Positions 16,788-27,000 of a stretch of 64,000 nt of DNA are shown here, one piece after another. How positions within the stretch are numbered: position 1 is the first letter of the stretch; the number at the start of each line of letters is the position of its first letter. The stretch is from the NCBI RefSeq assembly GCF_020667845.1, contig NZ_JAFMPQ010000022.1, forward strand, positions 1-64,000, written 5' to 3'. Origin of the DNA: Cognatishimia sp. F0-27. Lineage in GTDB: Bacteria > Pseudomonadota > Alphaproteobacteria > Rhodobacterales > Rhodobacteraceae. The position numbers were made by a program, and so were the translations under genes. A model generated the notes under the pieces. The model saw nothing but the letters and a program-made list of their open reading frames with translations, did not search any database and had not been told where the DNA came from.

Positions 16788-17167
16788 ACGATTTCTGCGG
16801 TTAGTCGAGCGAGTGGTCCCTCGGGTTGCGGCGTAAGATTGGCAAGTGCGGCGTGAAAAGGTGCGGACTGCGCGATTTCAGCTTCCTCGACGCCAGAACG
16901 GCCCGCCAATACACCCTGTGTAATTGATCCGCGCGCACACAAGCGGCCCAAACATCTCTGACTCCTTGGGTCTCGGCCAGATCCTCCAGTGATCCGGGCC
17001 CATTGAATAAGCCTGCCGTCTGCGTGGACTTGGTTGCATATCTTCGTGCCTACCAGCGTGGCATGCGCTTGGCCCATTTCCGAAACCGGGCAGAAGATGC
17101 CCTGTTCCAGTGACCGCCGGCCTTCATCTCCGAAAGACGAACAGCAACTTCCGACGATCGGTCGAAA

Positions 17168-17689
17168 TCAGACCAGTTCGTCCGCCAACGCTGTCACCTC
17201 GTTTACCCACGCCATCAGCGCTTCGGTCGTGGGCGCGAGCTGGATTGCCAGCCCTTCTGCGAAACTCTCGAAGGCCGGTCGGTTGAGCGCATTTAGACCG
17301 ACCAGAACGGGGATCTCCATCGCAACCGCCTCGGCGATCACGTCGCGGAACCCCCGCCCCTCCGCCTCGTGCTTTCCGAACTTGTTGACGATCAGCAGGT
17401 CCGCGCCGGATGAGAGGCTGACCTTGACCAGACCCACCGCCGTTTCCAGCGCGGCAGGGTCGAGGCGGCACCCCCGCGCCTGCGGGCCAAGATCCTGGCT
17501 GATGCGCAGAACGGGACCTTCTGGCAGCACCCGCACATCCATGTCGCAGGGGCCGGCATCGGCGCGCTCGCTGTTGATCTGGACAGTGCCGCAGCATCTG
17601 AGGCCCCGGGCTGCGAGGTTCGCTGCCAGCCGTTCAAGCACCAGATCCGTATCGCCGCGTCCTGGCGCCATCGTGTAGGCGAGTTTCAT
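17168..17689 (-). CDS. DUF2478 family protein, copy 1 (nar operon)
   Basis: A 173-residue protein of the DUF2478 family, with a glycine-rich N-terminal loop (AYTMAPGRGDTDLVLERLA) that resembles a degenerate P-loop, then RISQDLGPQARGCRLD and the family signature NKFGKHEAEGRGFRDVI, which recalls the NTPase fold of THEP1/MobB proteins. DUF2478 genes tend to lie near molybdenum genes, and here it directly follows moeA (13-base gap), so a role in molybdenum cofactor supply to NarG is a fair inference. A clear paralogue sits at 36853-37386. Function not established. Confidence 0.8.
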   Translation of the reverse strand: MKLAYTMAPGRGDTDLVLERLAANLAARGLRCCGTVQINSERADAGPCDMDVRVLPEGPVLRISQDLGPQARGCRLDPAALETAVGLVKVSLSSGADLLIVNKFGKHEAEGRGFRDVIAEAVAMEIPVLVGLNALNRPAFESFAEGLAIQLAPTTEALMAWVNEVTALADELV

Positions 17690-17702
17690 GTCCGGGGCTC
17701 CT

Positions 17703-18980
17703 TCAGGATTGGCAAAAAGGTTGGAATTCAACCAGCGCACCGGCTGGCAGGGATTCGACGTCGGCGGGCAGAAACATCAGCCCGTCCGCTGGAGAGAGCA
17801 GCCCGACACGGGCCGAATGCGTGGCATCCTCGAAGGAGACAATCTCGCGACCATGGCCATCGAAACCGGCCAGCGTGGCGGGTCGGAGTTCGCAGCGCCC
17901 GGGCTTGCGGCGGATTGGGCCTGCGATCACGACATGCCGCCGGGTCGGTGCGGGTCCCTCGCCGCTCAGGGCACGCATCAGCGCCAGTCCAAAGACCTGC
18001 CATGTGACGAAGGCCGATACCGGGTTGCCGGGCAATCCAAGCCAGTGCGCCTTGCCGATGCGCCCGACCGACACCGGCTTGCCCGGTTTGATCGCAACGC
18101 CGCTGAACAGGGTTTCGCCGCCCAATGCCATGACGGCCGGCTTCACATGATCTTCTTCGCCCACCGAGATACCGCCCGTGGTGATGACAAGATCGGCTTG
18201 CGCCGCCATGTCGCCCAATTGACGGACAAGGCCGGAAAGGTTGTCGGCACCATGATCCGAGGCAACGATGTCGACATCCGCAGCTGCAAGGCTTGCCGTC
18301 AGCATCGGAGTGTTGACGTCCCAGATCTGGGCGGCCTCACGCGCGCCTCCGGCGCGCCGAACCTCGTCGCCGGTGACCAGTAGTGCCACGCGTAGCCTGC
18401 GCCGAACGCGCAGGATGCCTGCACCGGCGGCGGCACAGGCGGCGATCTCCCTCGGGCCGAGCCTCTGCCCCTTGTCGAGGACGGTCGCGCCGCTGGCCAT
18501 GTCACTGCCCGCACGGCGGATATTCAGTCCCGATCCAGGTCGGCGCGACAGATGAACCACGTCCCCGTCACGCTGAACCTCCTCCTGCATCACGACCGCG
18601 TCCGCGCCATCCGGGATTGGTGCGCCCGTGAAGATCCGGGCCGCCACGGCTCCTGCAACCGGCGTCGTCACCGCCTGCCCGGCAGGCACGCGCGCAACGA
18701 CTGGCAACACCCAAGGTCCGGCGCCAGTCAGGGCCGATGTCGCGATCGCATAGCCATCCATTGCCGCATTATCGAAAGCCGGTGCCATGGACCGGGACCG
18801 GACCGGCTGGGCAAGAATGCGGCCAAAGGCGTGGTCGAGCGACAGGGCCTCGGTGCGGCTGACCGGTGCTACATTTCCTGCAATCCGGGTCAGTGCCTCG
18901 TCGATGCTGATCAGCGCGTGAAGGATGTCATGACTGTCACAGCCGCAGCCCGGTGACGCGATGGCTTGATGGATGGTCAT
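17703..18980 (-). CDS. moeA: Molybdopterin molybdenumtransferase MoeA
   Basis: A 425-residue MoeA-type protein, slightly longer than usual because of an N-terminal extension with CGCDSH. Family motifs follow: AMDGYAI, IFTGAPIPDGADAVVMQEE, LVTGDEV, ITTGGISVGEEDHVKP and LGLPGNPVSAFVTW. It inserts molybdate into adenylylated molybdopterin, the last step before guanylation to the bis-MGD cofactor that NarG needs. It overlaps the carbonic anhydrase stop by 4 bases, so it is translated as part of the nar operon. It may be a second, nitrate-dedicated copy beside a housekeeping moeA. Confidence 0.9.
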   Translation of the reverse strand: MTIHQAIASPGCGCDSHDILHALISIDEALTRIAGNVAPVSRTEALSLDHAFGRILAQPVRSRSMAPAFDNAAMDGYAIATSALTGAGPWVLPVVARVPAGQAVTTPVAGAVAARIFTGAPIPDGADAVVMQEEVQRDGDVVHLSRRPGSGLNIRRAGSDMASGATVLDKGQRLGPREIAACAAAGAGILRVRRRLRVALLVTGDEVRRAGGAREAAQIWDVNTPMLTASLAAADVDIVASDHGADNLSGLVRQLGDMAAQADLVITTGGISVGEEDHVKPAVMALGGETLFSGVAIKPGKPVSVGRIGKAHWLGLPGNPVSAFVTWQVFGLALMRALSGEGPAPTRRHVVIAGPIRRKPGRCELRPATLAGFDGHGREIVSFEDATHSARVGLLSPADGLMFLPADVESLPAGALVEFQPFCQS

Positions 18981-19609
18981 TGTGCTGCCTCCTCGGCGGA
19001 ATGGGTAGGCTGGAAATGCCCGGGCCCGATGCTGCAATCGAGATCTCGCAGGCGCCCGTCCTTGAGCCCGTAAATCAGGCCATGCACGCGGACATCGGCT
19101 CCGCGGCGCCATGCCTTCTGCAGGATCGGCGTCTCGCAGACGCGCCGCACGCCTTCGACCACGTTGAGTTCGGCCAGCCGGTCGCGTTGTGCCTCGAGGT
19201 CGGCTTCGCGCCCCAGATCGACCGCATAAGCACGGGCGAGGCGCCGGATCGGCTCGAGCCAGTGATCGGCCAGACCGTGTGGCAGATCCTCGGTCGCGGC
19301 CTTGACCCCGCCGCAGCCATAGTGGCCGCAAACGATGATCTCGCGTACATGCAAGGCATCGACCGCGAATTCCAGCGCCGACAGGAGGTTCATGTCCGAG
19401 GAATGAACGATGTTGGCGACGTTGCGATGGACGAACACTTCGCCTGGATCCAGCCCCGCGACCACGTTGGCCGGCACCCGGCTGTCCGAACAGCCGATCC
19501 AGAAGAACTCGGGCGCCTGAAGGGCGGCAAGGCGGGTGAAATAGTCAGGCTCTTCGTCGTGACGTTTTTTCGACCACGCCACATTGCGCGCCAGAAGGTC
19601 ATTCAACAT
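18977..19609 (-). CDS. Beta-class carbonic anhydrase
   Basis: A 210-residue beta carbonic anhydrase with all zinc ligands and the Asp-Arg dyad: Cys40, Asp42, Arg44 (IGCSDSRVP), His96 and Cys99 (CGHYGCGG). It interconverts CO2 and bicarbonate in the cytoplasm. It overlaps the hemerythrin gene before it by 11 bases and moeA after it by 4, so it belongs to the nar operon. Why a carbonic anhydrase is tied to nitrate respiration is not obvious; pH balance during denitrification or CO2 supply to carboxylases are guesses. Confidence 0.95.
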   Translation of the reverse strand: MLNDLLARNVAWSKKRHDEEPDYFTRLAALQAPEFFWIGCSDSRVPANVVAGLDPGEVFVHRNVANIVHSSDMNLLSALEFAVDALHVREIIVCGHYGCGGVKAATEDLPHGLADHWLEPIRRLARAYAVDLGREADLEAQRDRLAELNVVEGVRRVCETPILQKAWRRGADVRVHGLIYGLKDGRLRDLDCSIGPGHFQPTHSAEEAAQ

Positions 19610-20168
19610 CGGTCGTCTCCGGGAAATCTGGCAGCCCGCGTCTTGAGCGCATGTGTTTCGACAGGATCCGCAGATCGGCCCGGGTCAGCCGGGCGCGGGC
19701 AATCGGCAAGAGGATCGCGTTTTCGGCAACGAGGTGGCGCCGCACGTGCCCCGCAAACCTGGACAACACCCCGCGCTCCTTGGCGGACAGATCGGCCCCT
19801 CTATCGAGGCAACGAGTGAGCATCGCTCGCACTTCGGGCAGAAGACGCATCGCCTCATCCTGATCGGCCCTGATCCGGTCGATCGCACCCTCAATCGCAT
19901 CCTCTTCTGTGCAGCGCCGGGCAAGAAGCGGGAACAGGTCCTCAGCCTCGTCGCGGAGGTGGACGTTCAGTTCCTCGTTCACAAAGCGCAGCACCGCTGT
20001 CGCTTCTTGGCGATTGAAAGCGTCCGCCGTTGCCAGCGCGTCGATTACTGCGCAAATCTGACGTTCGCGCAGGTGGTCTTCGCTGATGAAGTCCAGAGGA
20101 TTTGCGAGCAGGCTCGGACTCGTCGGTTTGTCGCCACTTCCGCGCGTCACTGTCTCTGACGGTTTCAT
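19599..20168 (-). CDS. Hemerythrin-like domain protein, copy 1 (nar operon)
   Basis: A 189-residue four-helix protein with hemerythrin-type ligands: His32 (EDHLRERQ), His70 and Glu74 (NVHLRDEAEDLFPLL), His141/His145 and Glu149 (HVRRHLVAENAIL). It probably holds a non-haem di-iron centre and senses or handles O2 or NO. An in-frame GTG lies one codon upstream, but AGGA six bases before the ATG favours the ATG. It lies between ppiC and the carbonic anhydrase gene in the nar operon. It differs from the second hemerythrin at 37394-37876. Confidence 0.82.
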   Translation of the reverse strand: MKPSETVTRGSGDKPTSPSLLANPLDFISEDHLRERQICAVIDALATADAFNRQEATAVLRFVNEELNVHLRDEAEDLFPLLARRCTEEDAIEGAIDRIRADQDEAMRLLPEVRAMLTRCLDRGADLSAKERGVLSRFAGHVRRHLVAENAILLPIARARLTRADLRILSKHMRSRRGLPDFPETTDVE

Positions 20169-20188
20169 CACACGTCCTTTCGCGTGGT

Positions 20189-20992
20189 TCAGATCGGCGT
20201 CAGGCTTGCGCCGGAGATCTGCGCCCCTTGACCGAGGCTCTCCACGAAGGCGCGCGAGGCGCGCGCCCAGGCTGCCTTTTCCAACGCCTGCGCGATCTTC
20301 GGCCGAACGGTGTCGTAGGGCAGCACCTGCCCCGGCGCCGTGGCATTCAGTCGGATGATATGCCAGCCGTGGCGCGACAACACGGGCGCCGGGGTCACGG
20401 CCCCTTCGGTCAGGGAGCGCAGGGCTGCCTCGAACTCCGGCACGGTGTCACCGGGGCCAAGCTGACCCAGATGGCCGCCAGAAGCCTTCGAACCGCAATC
20501 GCTTTCGCGCGCGGCAGCGGCAAATCCCTTGGCATCGCCGTCGAGTCGCGCCAGCAGGGTAACGGCCCGTGCCTCGGCCGCGGCGCACTCGGCTTCGTCG
20601 CGCGGATCGCAGGCGCACAGGATGTGCGAGACATCCCAGAGCGGTGCCGAACGATATCGGGCGGGGTCCTTCTCCCATTCCCCGCGCACAGCCTCTTCAC
20701 CGACGGGTTCGATCACCAGTGCCTCGTCCAGCAAGGCGCGGATCAGGGCTTCGTCGTCCGTCTCGAACCGCCCCGGCGCCAGCTCGAGCGGGTCGGGCGT
20801 CAACCCGCGCCGTTTTGCCTCCTGCAAGAGCAGCGTACGGATCGCCAGCGCCTGCGCCGCCTTGCGCCAGGCGATCCCCGGCTTGTCCTTGGGAGCGCTG
20901 TGGTTCTGGGCCTCGGCGGCGATTGCCGCCGAGGGGATGGTTTCGCCGTTCACGACGACATCGGGAAACAGGGCCACGTTCATCTGGCTCAC
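20189..20992 (-). CDS. Parvulin-type peptidyl-prolyl isomerase (nar-associated)
   Basis: A 267-residue protein with a helical N-terminal half and a parvulin domain from about residue 140: VSHILCACDPRDEAEC, then SDCGSKASGGHLGQLGPGDT and LSRHGWHIIRL near the end. No signal peptide, so it works in the cytoplasm, like the NifM class. The likely start is a GTG whose GTGA overlaps the narI stop; an ATG three codons later is the alternative. PpiC genes follow narGHJI in Pseudomonas too, and help with folding of the reductase has been proposed. Confidence 0.85.
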   Translation of the reverse strand: MSQMNVALFPDVVVNGETIPSAAIAAEAQNHSAPKDKPGIAWRKAAQALAIRTLLLQEAKRRGLTPDPLELAPGRFETDDEALIRALLDEALVIEPVGEEAVRGEWEKDPARYRSAPLWDVSHILCACDPRDEAECAAAEARAVTLLARLDGDAKGFAAAARESDCGSKASGGHLGQLGPGDTVPEFEAALRSLTEGAVTPAPVLSRHGWHIIRLNATAPGQVLPYDTVRPKIAQALEKAAWARASRAFVESLGQGAQISGASLTPI

Positions 20993-21774
20993 TCCGCTGG
21001 CGTCGTGGCGGTAGGACCGCGCTTGGCTTGCACCTTGTCATAGGCGCGGCGGCGTTCCTCGAGCGGGCGATGCCGCCGCGACCGCACGATCTGGTAGCCG
21101 GGCCGCGTCAGCAGGTAGCGGAACGGCGCGGCGAAACCGGACCAGATGTGGACGAGCCGCGTGAACGGAAACAGCGCCGTGATGATGAGACCGAGGAAGA
21201 TGTGCAGCTTGTAGAGCCAGTGCACGTCCACGACGGTGACCCAGGCGTTGATGTTCCAGCTGACCACGCTCTGCGACCAGGTCATGAAACGGACCATTTC
21301 CGACCCGTCCATGTGTTGCAGTGTCTGGGTGATCGTCAGCAGGCCGATGGCCAGCTGCAGCCAGATCAGGACCATGATCAGGATGTCAGGGAAAGTCGAT
21401 GTCACGCGGATGCGCGGATCGACCAGGCGGCGATGGATCAACATGGTCGATCCGATCAGGGCGGCGATACCAGCCGGGCCGCCGATCAGCACCGCCATCC
21501 ATTGCTTGAGCGCATAGGGAATGCCGATGGCATCCAGCACCCAGATCGGCGTGAAGAGGCCGACGAGGTGACCGAAGAACACGGTCAGGATGCCGACGTG
21601 GAAAAGGATCGAGCCCCAGATCAACTGCTTTCGGCGCAGAAGCTGGCTCGAGGAACTCTTCCAGGTAAAGGGGTCCCGCTCGTAACGCACGATCGATCCC
21701 ACCAGGAAGATCGTCAGCGCGACATAGGGCATGACCCCGAAGATGATGAAGTTGATGTCGAAGTCGCCGAACAT
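20989..21774 (-). CDS. narI: Respiratory nitrate reductase gamma subunit (cytochrome b)
   Basis: A 261-residue membrane cytochrome b with five hydrophobic segments. The two haem pairs are all present: His59 and His69 (SILFHVGILTVFFGHLVG, ten apart) and His191 and His209 (KLHIFLGLI and RLVHIWS, eighteen apart), the same spacing as in E. coli. It oxidises ubiquinol at the periplasmic side and passes electrons to NarH. An in-frame GTG at 21783 is possible, but AGGAG sits eight bases before the ATG at 21774 and overlaps that GTG, so the ATG is chosen. It starts just beyond the narJ stop. Confidence 0.95.
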   Translation of the reverse strand: MFGDFDINFIIFGVMPYVALTIFLVGSIVRYERDPFTWKSSSSQLLRRKQLIWGSILFHVGILTVFFGHLVGLFTPIWVLDAIGIPYALKQWMAVLIGGPAGIAALIGSTMLIHRRLVDPRIRVTSTFPDILIMVLIWLQLAIGLLTITQTLQHMDGSEMVRFMTWSQSVVSWNINAWVTVVDVHWLYKLHIFLGLIITALFPFTRLVHIWSGFAAPFRYLLTRPGYQIVRSRRHRPLEERRRAYDKVQAKRGPTATTPAE

Positions 21775-21775
21775 G

Positions 21776-22480
21776 TCATGCACTCCTATTCAATTGTTGC
21801 GGGGTCGGTTTGTCCATCGCCGCGAGCATGTCGCGGACCTGCGGACAACCGGCGTTCGGATCGGGGCCGAAGGTGACTTCCGTTTCCTCCCAGACAGCGT
21901 CGAGCGCCGCGAGGTCGGTCGGATCATCATCGGGCTGGGCCAGCATGTCGGCCACCGCTTCGGCGTCGGCCTTGTCACCTGACAGCTGCAAAAGAGCGGC
22001 GAACGCGGCGGCATATCCGCTGTCGCGCCGGACGAGCCGGGCCGCGAGAGCATCGAGGATATGCGCCGCGTCCGCCAAGGTTTCCTGCACTTCTGCGAAG
22101 GGACGCGTCGACAGGAATTCCAGCAGCACCGGCAGGTGATCCGGCAATTCCGTTGTGGCGGGCTCGAACCCGCCTGCCCGGTAGGTCTCGATCAGACTGA
22201 CCATTGCACCGCCACGGTCCCGGCTTTCGCCATGAACGTGCTCGAAGAGATTGAGCGATAGCGTCCGCGACCGGTCGAAGAGCATCACGTAGCTCTCCTG
22301 CAGATCGTAGAGGTCGGAGTCTGCGAAGCCATCGGTCAACGAGCGCAGCGCAGCGCGTGTATCGGTGGCGATGCGGGGATCGGAACCAAGAATTGTCCCG
22401 ATCTCGGGCATCGCCTCCTGAAGTTCCCGCGAGGGATAGCTCAGGATCAGCGACAGGGCTTTCAGGGAACGGTCCAGCAT
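21776..22480 (-). CDS. narJ: Nitrate reductase assembly chaperone
   Basis: A 234-residue cytoplasmic chaperone. Features of the NarJ/TorD family are SLILSYPSRELQEAM near the start, LYDLQESYVMLFDRSR, and the signature LNLFEHVHGESRDRGGAMVSL. It binds NarG and permits molybdenum cofactor insertion before the complex joins NarI. It overlaps narH by one base (TGATG). Length is normal. Confidence 0.95.
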   Translation of the reverse strand: MLDRSLKALSLILSYPSRELQEAMPEIGTILGSDPRIATDTRAALRSLTDGFADSDLYDLQESYVMLFDRSRTLSLNLFEHVHGESRDRGGAMVSLIETYRAGGFEPATTELPDHLPVLLEFLSTRPFAEVQETLADAAHILDALAARLVRRDSGYAAAFAALLQLSGDKADAEAVADMLAQPDDDPTDLAALDAVWEETEVTFGPDPNAGCPQVRDMLAAMDKPTPQQLNRSA

Positions 22481-24006
22481 CAGAAGGTCTCCTGCGGAAG
22501 GGCGAATTTCTTTTTCTTGCCGCCAAAGAGCGTCGTCTTGCCCGCCTCGCCGGTGGAACAGCCGTTGCCGTCGGTGAAGCCGCAGCCGCCGCGGATGTCG
22601 GCGCCATGCTCGTTCTGTTCGCGGTGCGCCGTGGGGATCGCGAAACGATCCTCGTAATCGGCGATGGCCATGATCTTGTACATGTCCTCGATCACCCGAC
22701 CGGACATGCCGACCCGTGCGGCGATCGCCTCGTCCCGCACGCCGTCAACGCTGAGGGCCCGCATGTAGAGCCGCATCGCCGACATGCGTTCGAGGGCGTG
22801 AACGATGGGCTCCTCGTCGCCCGCCGTCAGCATGTTGGCGAGGTATTTGACGGGGATGCGCAGGGATCGGACGTCGGGCATCTGGTCGCTCATCGCGATC
22901 TGGCCCGCCTGAGCGGCGTTCTGGATCGGGCTGAGCGGCGGGATGTACCACACCATCGGCAGCGTCCGGTATTCCGGGTGCAGCGGGAAGGCGACCTTCC
23001 AATCCATCGCCATCTTCCAGACCGGGCTGACCTTCGCCGCCTCGATCCAGTCCTCGGGCACGCCGTCGCGGCGCGCCGCGGCGATCACCTCGGGGTCGTT
23101 CGGGTCGAGGAAGACGTCGAGCTGCGCGCCGTAGAGATCGGTCTCGCGCTCGGCGCTGGCCGCAGCTTCGATCTTGTCTGCGTCATAAAGGATCACGCCC
23201 AGATAGCGAATGCGCCCGACGCAGGTTTCCGAGCAGACCGTCGGCTGGCCGCTTTCGATCCGCGGATAGCAGAAGGTGCATTTCTCGGATTTGCCGGTGT
23301 CCCAGTTGTAATAGACCTTCTTGTAGGGGCAGCCCGAGACGCACATCCGCCAGCCGCGGCACTTCTCCTGGTCGATCAGAACGATGCCGTCCTCCTCGCG
23401 CTTGTAGATCGCGCCCGAGGGACAGGAGGCGGAACAGGTGGGGTTAAGGCAGTGCTCGCACAGGCGCGGCAGATACATCATGAAGGTGTTTTCATACTCT
23501 CCATAAATGTCCTTCTGCACCTGATCGAAGTTGTAGTCCTGAGACCGCTTCGAGAATTCGCCGCCGAGGATCTCCTCCCAGTTCGGACCCTTCTCGATCT
23601 TCTCCATCCGCTCGCCGGTGATCTTCGAGCGGGGGCGCGCGGTCGGGAACGCGGTCATGTCGGGCGCCGATTTCAGGTGGTCGTAGTCGAAATCGAACGG
23701 CTCGTAGTAGTCGTCGATCTCGGGCATGGCCGGGTTGGCGAAGATGTTCGCCAGGATGCGCCATTTGCTGCCCTGCTTGGGATGCAATTTGCCCGAAGCC
23801 GAGCGTACCCAGCCGCCGTTCCAGCGTTTCTGGTTTTCCCAGTCCGTCGGATAGCCGGTGCCGGGCTTGGTCTCGACGTTGTTGAACCACGCGTATTCGA
23901 CACCTTCGCGCGTCGTCCACACATTCTTGCAGGTGACCGAGCAGGTGTGACACCCGATGCATTTGTCGAGGTTCAGGACCTTTCCGATTTGTGCACGAAC
24001 TCTCAT
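22480..24006 (-). CDS. narH: Respiratory nitrate reductase beta subunit (iron-sulphur)
   Basis: A 508-residue electron-transfer subunit. Four Cys clusters are visible: CIGCHTCSVTCKN (residues 16-28), CEHCLNPTCSASCP, CRGWRMCVSGCP and CTFCYPR with later Cys. The third has Trp in place of the second Cys, as in the [3Fe-4S] cluster of E. coli NarH; the others are [4Fe-4S]. It carries electrons from NarI haems to NarG. It overlaps narG by 4 bases and narJ by one. Confidence 0.97.
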   Translation of the reverse strand: MRVRAQIGKVLNLDKCIGCHTCSVTCKNVWTTREGVEYAWFNNVETKPGTGYPTDWENQKRWNGGWVRSASGKLHPKQGSKWRILANIFANPAMPEIDDYYEPFDFDYDHLKSAPDMTAFPTARPRSKITGERMEKIEKGPNWEEILGGEFSKRSQDYNFDQVQKDIYGEYENTFMMYLPRLCEHCLNPTCSASCPSGAIYKREEDGIVLIDQEKCRGWRMCVSGCPYKKVYYNWDTGKSEKCTFCYPRIESGQPTVCSETCVGRIRYLGVILYDADKIEAAASAERETDLYGAQLDVFLDPNDPEVIAAARRDGVPEDWIEAAKVSPVWKMAMDWKVAFPLHPEYRTLPMVWYIPPLSPIQNAAQAGQIAMSDQMPDVRSLRIPVKYLANMLTAGDEEPIVHALERMSAMRLYMRALSVDGVRDEAIAARVGMSGRVIEDMYKIMAIADYEDRFAIPTAHREQNEHGADIRGGCGFTDGNGCSTGEAGKTTLFGGKKKKFALPQETF

Positions 24007-27000
24007 TCCGCTGCCTCCACGTTCTGGGTTGCGGACCGGCTTGCGGGTTTGTCGAGCCAGTCGATCTTCTTCATTTTCCGCACGATCACGAACTCGTCGC
24101 GGTTGCTGCCCACGGTGCCGTAGTAGTTGAAGCCGTAGGACAGCTGCGCGTAGCCGCCGATCATGTGCGTGGGTTTCAGGGTGGCGCGGGTCACCGAGTT
24201 GTGGATGCCGCCGCGATTGCCGGTCTTTTCCGAACCGGGCGTGTTCACGATCTTTTCCTGCGCGTGATACATGAATAGCGTCCCCTGCTTGATCCGCTGG
24301 GACACCACCACCCGCGCGGTCAGAGCGCCGTTCGTGTTGTAGGCCTCGACCCAGTCGTTATCGACCAGCCCAGCCTTCTTCGCGTCTACCTCGGACATCC
24401 AGACCACCGGGCCGCCCCTGTTCAGCGTCAGCATCAGCAGGTTGTCGGTGTAGGTGCTGTGGATGCCCCATTTCTGGTGGGGCGTGATGAAGTTCAGCAC
24501 CACGTGCGGGCTGCCCTCGGCCGCGTCGTTGTTGACGGCCACTGTGATGGTCTTGAGGTCCACCGGCGGGCGATAGCTGACGAAACCCTCACCGAAGGCG
24601 CGCATCCATTCGTGATCCTGATAGAGTTGCTGGCGGCCCGTCAGGGTGCGCCACGGGATGAGTTCGTGGACGTTGGTGTAGCCAGCGTTGTAGCAGACCT
24701 CCTCGCTCTCGATGCCTGACCATGTGGGCGACGAGATGATCTTGCGCGGTTGCGCGGCGATGTCGCGGAAGCGGATCTTGGTGTGATGGGCGCCCTCCGC
24801 GAGGTGGGCATGGTGCTGCCCCGTGGGCTTCTCAAGTTCTTCCCAGGCCTTCACGGCCACTTCGCCGTTGGTTTCCGGGGCGAGCATCAGGATCATCTCG
24901 GCCGCGTCGATGGCGGTTTCGAGTTTCGGCTGGCCTTTGGACACGCCCTCATCCAGCACGACCCCGTTCAGGTCGCGCAGGTGCTTGACTTCGGTCTTGG
25001 TGTCCCAGTTGATCCCCTTGCCGCCGTTGCCGAGTTTCTCGAGCAGCGGCCCGACCGAGGTGAACTTCTTGTAGAGGTTTGGATAATCCCGCTCGACCGC
25101 GATGTAGTTCGGCGCGGTCTTGCCCGGGATCAGGTCGCATTCGCCCTTCTTCCAGTCCTTCACTTGCGCCTGCGCCAGTTCGGCGGCGGTATCGTGCAGG
25201 AGAGGAAGCTGGACGATGTCGGTTTCCACGCCCAGCACCTCGGGCGCCACTTCGGAGAATTTCCGGGCGATCGACTTGAAGATCTCCCAGTCAGACTTCG
25301 ACTCGTAGGCCGGGTCCACCGCCGCCTGCAGCGGGTGGATGAAGGGGTGCATGTCCGAGGTGTTGAGGTCGTCCTTTTCGTACCAGGAAGCCGTCGGTAG
25401 AACGATGTCGGAGTACACCGCCGTCGTGGACATCCGGAAGTCGATGCAGACCAGCAGGTCAAGCTTGCCCTTCGGCGCCTCGTCATGCCAGCGGGCCTCC
25501 TTCGGCATCACGCCGCCTTCCTCGCCCAGATCCTTGCCCATGACGCCGTGATCGGTGCCCAGAAGGTGCTTGAGGAAGTATTCGTGCCCCTTGCCGGACG
25601 ACCCCAGAAGGTTTGACCGCCAGACAAACAGGTTGCGCGGCCAGTTTTCCGGGGCGTCCGGATCCTGGCAGGACATTTCCAGATCGCCGGATTTCAGCTG
25701 TTCGGCGACGTAGTCCTTGATCTCCTTCCCGGCCTTCTTTGCGGCTTTCGAGACTTCCAGAGGATTGGTCTTGAGCTGTGGGGCAGACGGCAGCCAGCCC
25801 ATGCGCTCGGCCCGGATGTTATAGTCGATCAGGCTGATGTCCCAATCGCCCTCGGGTGCGGTCGGCGACAGGATCTCGCCGGCGCGCAATGTCTCATAGC
25901 GCCATTGGTCGGTATGCGCGTACCAGCACGAGGTGGAGTTCATGTGCCGCGGCGGGCGGTTCCAGTCGAGCGCGAAGGCCAAAGGCTGCCAGCCCGTCTG
26001 CGGGCGCAGCTTCTCCTGACCAACGTAATGCGACCAGCCGCCGCCTTCCTGCCCAATGCAGCCGCACATCACCAGCATGTTGATGATGCCGCGGTAGTTC
26101 ATGTCCATGTGGTACCAGTGGTTCAGACCGGCCCCGAGGATGACCATGGACTTGCCATGGGTCTTTTCGGCGTTGCCGGCGAATTCCCGCGCAACCGCGA
26201 TGATCTTCTCGCGCTCCACGCCGGTGATCTTTTCGGCCCAGGCCGGGGTGTAGGGGCTGTCGTCATTGAAGTCCTTGGACACCCACTCACCGCCAAGGCC
26301 CCGGTCGAGACCGTAATTGGCGCAGAAGAGGTCGAATACGGTGGCGACCAGCACCTCCTTGCCATCGGCGAGCGCGATACGCCGGGCGGGAATGTTCCGG
26401 GTCAGCACCTCGGGGTGATCGCATTTGACGAAATCGCCGGTGGCAGCACCCCCGAAATAGGGGAAGTCGACCCCAACCACCTCGTCGTGATCCTCGTCAA
26501 GGATCTGGCTGAGGCGCAGTTTGGTTTCCGCGCCTTTCGCCTGCTCCTCGAGGTTCCACTTGCCCTCTTCGCCCCAACGGAACCCTATGGATCCATTGGG
26601 CGCCACGATCTTGCCCGATGCCTCGTCGTAGGCGACCGTCTTCCAGTCGGGGTTGTTCGACTCGCCCAGGTTCCCGTCGAAATCGTCGGCGCGCAGCATC
26701 CGGCCCGGCACCAGGTGGCCGTCCTTCTCATCGAGCCGCACCAGCATCGGCATGTCGGTATACTTGCGGGCATACTCCTCGAAATACTCGGCCTGCCGGT
26801 CGAGGTGGAATTCGCGCAGGATCACATGGCCCATGGCCATCGCCAGCGCCGCGTCGGTGCCCGCCTGCGGGTTCAGCCAGATGTCGCCGAACTTGGCGGC
26901 TTCCGAATAGTCGGGGCTGACCACGGCCGACTTGGTGCCGCGATAGCGCACTTCGGTGTAGAAATGGGCGTCGGGCGTGCGGGTCTGCGGCACGTTCGAG

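Noticed and set aside
16220-17077. 285-codon minus-strand frame with repeated VLPRRFLRLG segments
   Set aside because: The protein repeats simply reflect the tandem DNA repeats with terminator hairpins; composition is not gene-like.
22140-22180. GGCTCGAACCCG stretch resembling a tRNA T-arm
   Set aside because: Lies inside narJ in a conserved coding context and has no tRNA fold around it.
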